From Bacillota bacterium (GTDB taxonomy: Bacteria > Bacillota > Clostridia > Christensenellales > Aristaeellaceae): a stretch of DNA of 9,488 nt. The position numbers and the translations under genes were made by a program. Location: NCBI GenBank assembly GCA_009787135.1, contig WRGP01000180.1:1-9488 (forward strand). Direction: 5' to 3'. Below, in pieces: positions 6,605-9,488 of the stretch; the stretch's first letter is position 1; the number at the start of each line of letters is the position of its first letter. Under the pieces are notes generated by a model that did no database searches, was not told the DNA's origin, and saw nothing but the letters and a program-made list of their open reading frames with translations.

Positions 6605-6898
6605 ATGGACATCACTGCAATTCTCTATGCCGCGCTGGCGCTCGGCGGGCTGGGCGTGCTGCTGGGCGCCGCACTTAGCTTTGCGGATCGAAAATTTGCC
6701 GTGACGGTAGATGAGCGTATATCACGCGTGCGCGCGGCGCTGCCGGGTGTAAACTGCGGCGTGTGCGGCTACGCGGGCTGCGACGCATTCGCGCAGGCCA
6801 TTGTAGACGGCGAGACAAAGGCCAGCCTATGTAAACCCGGCGGCAAGCGCTGCGCAAGCGCTATCGCGGAGATTATGGGCGGGGAAACGAAAGGCTAG
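6605..6898 (+). CDS. rnfB: Short RnfB: membrane anchor and first 4Fe-4S domain only, ferredoxin module absent
   Basis: This 97-residue protein begins with a membrane helix (about residues 4-25). The RnfB-type cluster domain follows, with LPGVNCGVCGYAGCDAFAQA from 46 and cysteines C51, C54, C59 and C76 (in LCKPGG), plus an extra C83. The match to the start of RnfB is excellent. It then ends after AEIMGGETKG, the usual boundary where full RnfB (about 180 to over 300 residues) continues into a domain with two or more CxxCxxCxxxCP motifs that receives electrons from ferredoxin. None of the three + frames between 6899 and the opposing gene at 6956 contains such motifs, so this is not a nearby frameshift. 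The start is well placed: AAGGTGA at 6592-6598. It is the last gene of the rnf operon. It could be a degraded gene, or a real short subunit that works with a separate ferredoxin-domain protein. Confidence 0.92.
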   Translation: MDITAILYAALALGGLGVLLGAALSFADRKFAVTVDERISRVRAALPGVNCGVCGYAGCDAFAQAIVDGETKASLCKPGGKRCASAIAEIMGGETKG

Positions 6899-6904
6899 AG
6901 ACCG

Positions 6905-6927
6905 GATACCATTTTGTGACGGGTATC
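6905..6927 (+). terminator. Weak hairpin between the convergent rnf and phosphoesterase operons
   Basis: GATACC (6905-6910) pairs with GGTATC (6922-6927). Nearby CCGG copies (6902-6905, 6930-6933, 6939-6942) allow extended or alternative stems. There is no T run on either strand, so this is not a classical Rho-independent terminator. It lies in the 57-bp gap between the two convergent stop codons and may serve both directions. This is a tentative call. Confidence 0.25.
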
Positions 6928-6955
6928 AACCGGGCTTACCGGCATAGAGGGCATT

Positions 6956-7672
6956 TCATGCAGAAGCATTGCGCCGTTGCAGCCGATACAGCGAAAATCC
7001 CAGTCCGTCACAGCTCACCTGATGATAGCGCACGCCGTCCATTTCGCCCGCAAAGGCGCCCGTAAGCCCCGCGCCGTGCAGATGGCCATAGACGGCGTCC
7101 GCAACGCCATAGCGCGAAAGCAGCGCCGTGACCTCCGTGGGCTGATCTTTATCCGCAAACGGAGGATAGTGCAGCATGGCGATACGCCAAACCGGGCCCT
7201 GGCCGCAAAGCTTATCCGCCGCCGCAAGGGAGAGTGAAAGCCGCACAAGCTCCCGCGCGTAGATCTTCGCGTCTTCCGCGGGAAGCGGCGCGCTGCCCGG
7301 GCACAGCCAGCCGCGCGCGCCGCAGATTACCGCGTCGCCAAAGCGAACCGCATCGTGCTGCAGGGCAGCCATGCCCTCCGGCAGGGCGCTTCGCACGCGC
7401 GAGATGGAACTCCACCAGTAATCATGGTTGCCGCGCAGGAGCACCTTGCGCCCCGGCAGCGCGCCGATGGCGGCCAGATCCTCCAGCGCGCCCGAAAGCT
7501 GCATGGCCCAGCATGTATCGCCGGGCAGCAGCACGACATCTCCATCCCTCACGCGGGCGCGCCAATCCGCCTCCACACGCGCAAAATGGTTGGCCCAATG
7601 AGGCCCAAAGATATCCATAGGCTTTAGGTTCCCGCCGGGCAGATGCAGGTCGCTTATGGCGTAGACGTTCAC
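6956..7672 (-). CDS. Calcineurin-like metallophosphoesterase
   Basis: This 238-residue cytoplasmic protein carries every metal-binding motif of the calcineurin-like phosphoesterase superfamily: DLH (D8, H10), GD (D52), GNHD (N82, H83, D84), the LHYPP histidine (H168) and GHLHG (H197, H199). These bind two metal ions used to cleave phosphate esters. The physiological substrate cannot be told from sequence. The start is GTG at 7672, preceded on this strand by AGGAGG (7680-7685). It overlaps the stop of the upstream zinc-ribbon gene by 4 nt (GTGA), so the two are probably translated in a coupled manner from one transcript. It ends 57 bp from rnfB, facing it. Confidence 0.93.
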   Translation of the reverse strand: MNVYAISDLHLPGGNLKPMDIFGPHWANHFARVEADWRARVRDGDVVLLPGDTCWAMQLSGALEDLAAIGALPGRKVLLRGNHDYWWSSISRVRSALPEGMAALQHDAVRFGDAVICGARGWLCPGSAPLPAEDAKIYARELVRLSLSLAAADKLCGQGPVWRIAMLHYPPFADKDQPTEVTALLSRYGVADAVYGHLHGAGLTGAFAGEMDGVRYHQVSCDGLGFSLYRLQRRNASA

Positions 7673-8076
7673 ACGTCGTCCTCCTGCTCATCCCCATCGT
7701 TTTCCAGCGCATCCTCCTCGGCCATTACCTCGTCCAGCGACAGCTCCCGGCCGATCTCGCCCAGTTCCGGGTCTGGGATATCGTCCTCCGTATCAATGGC
7801 GATTTCGTCCATTTCGCTCGCGTCCTCCAATTCCAGGGGGGGGTCAATGGGTTCCGCGCCTTTGACGGCCTTCTGTTCGTCCTGCATTTCCTTCAGGCAG
7901 AAAAGGCACATATCCTTGCCGGGCAAGGCGGGATTCTCATTGCATACGGAGCAAAGCTCGAAGAGCGGGCTATGCTCTTCTTCGCCTTTTAGTTCGCGGC
8001 GGCATACCGTGCAGTAGGGCGCGTCATCCAGAATATAATTTAGCTCACAGCGCGGACACTTTCGTAATGCCAACAC
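7669..8076 (-). CDS. Hypothetical protein with two zinc ribbons and an acidic tail
   Basis: With the start used here this is a 135-residue protein. Two zinc-ribbon motifs of the same form, CxxC-x11-CxxC, stand at C7/C10/C22/C25 (KCPRCELNYI...YCTVC) and C42/C45/C57/C60 (LCSVCNENP...MCLFC). From about residue 74 the chain is low-complexity and strongly acidic, rich in Asp and Glu to the end. The KCPRCELNYI start resembles small uncharacterised clostridial proteins; the function is unknown. The frame is open to an ATG at 8112, but that start lacks a ribosome binding site and would sit almost at the predicted transcription start. GTG at 8076 has GGAGG five bases upstream, so I prefer it. It is cotranscribed with the phosphoesterase downstream. 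A run of eight C residues (coding strand) lies between the ribbons and the acidic tail. Confidence 0.8.
   Translation of the reverse strand: MLALRKCPRCELNYILDDAPYCTVCRRELKGEEEHSPLFELCSVCNENPALPGKDMCLFCLKEMQDEQKAVKGAEPIDPPLELEDASEMDEIAIDTEDDIPDPELGEIGRELSLDEVMAEEDALENDGDEQEDDV
7836..7843. repeat. Eight-base G/C homopolymer inside the zinc-ribbon gene
   Basis: GGGGGGGG on the + strand, read as C8 in the coding strand (…GAC CCC CCC CTG…, residues 78-81 of the 135-residue form). It stands between the zinc ribbons and the acidic tail. Runs of this length can slip during replication or be miscounted in sequencing. Confidence 0.6.
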
Positions 8077-8081
8077 GTTCG

Positions 8082-8086
8082 CCTCC
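8082..8086 (-). promoter_or_regulatory. Ribosome binding site that decides the zinc-ribbon start
   Basis: GGAGG on the - strand, five bases before GTG at 8076. No comparable site precedes the in-frame ATG at 8112, so translation most likely starts at the GTG. Confidence 0.7.
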
Positions 8087-8121
8087 AATCGTTTTTTACC
8101 AGAAATGTCCATGGCAATTTT

Positions 8122-8150
8122 ATGGTAAATTCATTGCAAATTTCTAACAA
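8122..8150 (-). promoter_or_regulatory. Predicted weak promoter for the zinc-ribbon/phosphoesterase operon
   Basis: Read on the - strand, TTGTTA (8150-8145) and TACCAT (8127-8122) are separated by 17 bp, each matching four of six consensus bases. Transcription would start near 8115, giving a leader of about 40 nt that includes the GGAGG site. The elements interleave with those of the divergent + strand promoter. Confidence 0.4.
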
Positions 8151-8162
8151 AATTATTACAAT
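8134..8162 (+). promoter_or_regulatory. Predicted promoter of the CAP-domain gene
   Basis: TTGCAA (8134-8139), a 17-bp spacer and TACAAT (8157-8162, five of six consensus bases) predict a start near 8169, about 40 nt before the ATG at 8211. The surrounding region is unusually AT-rich for this window, as expected for a promoter. Confidence 0.6.
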
Positions 8163-8210
8163 CCTGTTAAGCCTTGGAAATATCCTTGACAATTACAGGA
8201 GGTGCCACCA

Positions 8211-9068
8211 ATGAAAGGGAATTTGTCTATCCGCGTCATCAGCGCAACACTCATTCTTTTATGCCTCATGCCCGGCGCTTGTGCCGAAACCGCGTGTTTT
8301 TCCCGGGACGACAACCTGGGCAAACCGCGCACCGACATTGAAGAAGGCCGCTCTGCCACGCTCACCGCGCCTCTCATCCTTTGGGGAGACTCTGCAGACT
8401 GCGGATCTACCGCGAGTAGATCGGTAGTCAGCCGGTCTGGCAGCTCGTGCGATTCGTCCACACAATGCCGGCCCGTAAATAGCGGCGATTCACAGGAAGC
8501 GTGCAGGTCAGCGATCACGCGGCCCGGCAATTCGTGCGATCAGGCCGCTCAATGCCAGCCGGTAGACTGCGGCAATCAGCCCGCTTGTAACCCGGCGCCC
8601 ACGCAAAGGCCCGCGCAAAACCCCTCCACGGCGCCGGCGAAGGCGCCCGGCGGTGATACGGCCGGAAGTCATTATACACCGGCTTCCCTGTCATCGCAAG
8701 AGCGTTATTTGCTGGACGCGATCAATACGGAGCGCTTGAATAACGGCCGCACGCCGCTGGCCGCGGATTCCGTGCTGTCTGAACTGGCACGGGAAAAATC
8801 GGCCGACATGGTAAACAACAAGTATTTTGCCCACGAATCGCCCACAGACGGCCGCGCCGCGGATGTGCTCAAACGTGAAGGCTACACCTATGCCAGCGTG
8901 GCGGAGAATATCGCGCGCTCGGGCAGCGTGGAAAAGGCGCATGCGGCGCTGATGAGCTCGGACGGGCACCGGCGCAATATTTTGGGCTCCCAGTGGACCA
9001 AAATGGGCATTGGCGTTGTCAACGACGCGAACGGGTATCCATACGTAACGGAGTGGTTTGTTCGGTAA
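8211..9068 (+). CDS. Secreted CAP/SCP-domain protein (YkwD-like) with Cys-rich linker
   Basis: This 285-residue protein has a signal peptide (basic start, hydrophobic residues 8-22, AxA-type cleavage after ACA at 23-25). The mature N-terminal half is a low-complexity linker with nine cysteines (29, 64, 80, 86, 98, 109, 115, 120, 126), including a 23/24-residue duplication, followed by a Pro/Ala-rich stretch (128-150). The CAP domain fills about residues 163-285: LLDAINTERLNNGRTPL, FAHESPTDG (H208), AENIA (E232), GHRRNIL (H253) and a closing YVTEWF (E281), the conserved His/Glu cavity residues of the family. Bacterial CAP proteins are extracellular and their activity is mostly unknown. The ATG at 8211 follows AGGAGG (8197-8202) by eight bases; an upstream GTG at 8202 overlaps that site and is rejected. 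It is a single-gene unit with its own promoter and terminator. Confidence 0.93.
   Translation: MKGNLSIRVISATLILLCLMPGACAETACFSRDDNLGKPRTDIEEGRSATLTAPLILWGDSADCGSTASRSVVSRSGSSCDSSTQCRPVNSGDSQEACRSAITRPGNSCDQAAQCQPVDCGNQPACNPAPTQRPAQNPSTAPAKAPGGDTAGSHYTPASLSSQERYLLDAINTERLNNGRTPLAADSVLSELAREKSADMVNNKYFAHESPTDGRAADVLKREGYTYASVAENIARSGSVEKAHAALMSSDGHRRNILGSQWTKMGIGVVNDANGYPYVTEWFVR
8433..8588 (+). repeat. Two-copy Cys-rich repeat in the CAP protein linker
   Basis: Residues 75-98 (8433-8504) and 104-126 (8520-8588) align with 13 of 23 positions identical and one gap: R.G.SCD...QC.PV..G..Q.AC. All three cysteines of the first copy are matched in the second, which adds one (C120). The DNA is also similar, so it looks like a tandem duplication. 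Confidence 0.75.
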
Positions 9069-9114
9069 AGGGTAAAATTGAAAATAACAATCCCATCCAA
9101 AGGGCGCTTTTTAA

Positions 9115-9157
9115 CGCGGGGATATGCTGCTTGCAATCATATCCCCGCGGATTTTTT
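9115..9157 (+). terminator. Strong Rho-independent terminator after the CAP-domain gene
   Basis: CGCGGGGATATG (9115-9126) and CATATCCCCGCG (9138-9149) form a perfect 12-bp stem with an 11-nt loop, followed by six T (9152-9157). It lies 46 bp after the stop codon. On the - strand the flank after the stem is A-rich, not T-rich, so it acts mainly in the + direction. The oppositely oriented gene ends seven bases beyond it. Confidence 0.95.
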
Positions 9158-9163
9158 GCGTTT

Positions 9164-9488
9164 TTACCCGCCGCTTCCCGAATCAGCAACGCCGCCTTTT
9201 TGCCTTCTTCTCTTGATATACCGCCGAATCATAAAAGCTCCCAAAGAAATGCCGGCGCCCGCGGCGGGCATCAGCCAAAGCCTGCCCGTATTTTGCATTG
9301 CCACGCCGGTGGTGAACAGGTAATGCCCGCTGAGCAGCAATAGGGTATTCCAGATCAGAATGCCGATGGAAGAATACAGCGCGAACAGGCCGAATGGCTG
9401 GCGGGCCAAGCCGGAGGCAAACGACACCCAGGTGCGGAAGAGGGGAATCACCCGCGCGACCATGACGGACAGTCCGCCCGCCGTCTCG
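9164..9488 (-). CDS. DedA-family membrane protein, C-terminal part (runs off the window)
   Basis: About 107 residues are visible, with TAA at 9164-9166; the N-terminal half lies beyond the right edge. An internal ATG at 9463 is not the start, since the frame continues as ETAGGLSV before it. The pattern VARVIPLFRTWVSFASGLAR matches the conserved R..P..R..V...AG motif of DedA/SNARE-associated proteins. It is followed by F....IG..IWN..L...GH and two hydrophobic segments, then a basic C-terminus (RRYIKRRRQK) and a short Gly/Ser end. DedA proteins are inner membrane proteins linked to lipid carrier or phospholipid flipping and to envelope homeostasis. The subfamily cannot be assigned from this fragment. 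Confidence 0.88.
   Translation of the reverse strand, partial: ETAGGLSVMVARVIPLFRTWVSFASGLARQPFGLFALYSSIGILIWNTLLLLSGHYLFTTGVAMQNTGRLWLMPAAGAGISLGAFMIRRYIKRRRQKGGVADSGSGG

Noticed and set aside
6890..6955. Frameshift explaining the short rnfB
   Set aside because: None of the three + frames after 6898 carries CxxCxxCxxxCP motifs before the opposing gene's stop at 6956, so a single-base error cannot restore a full RnfB.
8186..8191. TTGACA sequence as -35 box for the CAP gene
   Set aside because: Its -10 box would fall at the start codon (about 8209-8214), where no suitable hexamer exists. TTGCAA-17-TACAAT at 8134-8162 fits better.
8404..8422. Inverted repeat GATCTAC-cgcga-GTAGATC
   Set aside because: It is a perfect 7-bp stem, but it lies inside the CAP protein linker coding region with no T run, start site or repeat elsewhere in the window, so I treat it as chance.
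1..9488. CRISPR array, insertion sequence, phage or defence genes
   Set aside because: I saw no regularly spaced direct repeats, transposase motifs, terminal inverted repeats or phage-like genes. The tRNA is not followed by an integrase or a duplicated tRNA end.

Overview
The window reads like the chromosome of an anaerobic, GC-rich Gram-positive bacterium of the Clostridia type. This is inferred from the clostridial-style Rnf genes, strong GGAGG ribosome binding sites, GTG starts, stop/start overlaps, and a CAP-domain secreted protein with a Gram-positive style signal peptide. I cannot name the genus from sequence alone.

Layout. Positions 1-104 hold no gene, only a promoter for the following tRNA-Leu(UAA) (105-190), which ends in a hairpin terminator. 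A strong promoter (TTGACA-17 bp-TACTAT, 312-340) then drives a tightly packed eight-gene operon on the + strand (398-6898): a Gx-family small membrane transporter, a stand-alone FMN adenylyltransferase (the N-terminal half of RibF only), then rnfG, rnfC, rnfD, rnfE, rnfA and rnfB. A two-gene operon converges from the other strand: a small double zinc-ribbon protein with an acidic tail (7669-8076) followed by a metallophosphoesterase (6956-7672). Its weak promoter interleaves with a better promoter for a divergent secreted CAP/SCP-domain protein (8211-9068), which ends in a very strong terminator. A DedA-family membrane protein (C-terminal part only) enters from the right edge on the - strand.

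How the genes fit together. Rnf is a membrane complex that moves electrons between ferredoxin and NAD and couples this to ion transport. RnfG and RnfD carry FMN linked covalently to threonine, and the enzyme that attaches it (ApbE) takes the FMN from FAD. An operon gene that makes FAD from FMN therefore fits. RnfG here is enlarged to four FMN-binding domains, so with RnfD the complex could carry up to five covalent flavins. No apbE gene lies in the window.

Most notable: rnfB is only 97 codons. It keeps the membrane anchor and the first four-cysteine cluster, and stops cleanly before the ferredoxin-like module that normally receives electrons from ferredoxin. There is no room downstream for a split-off or frameshifted remainder, because the opposing gene ends 57 bp later. 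Together with the order G-C-D-E-A-B (clostridial operons are usually C-D-G-E-A-B), this suggests a divergent Rnf variant with expanded extracytoplasmic flavins and a missing or relocated cytoplasmic electron entry point. That functional reading is inference.
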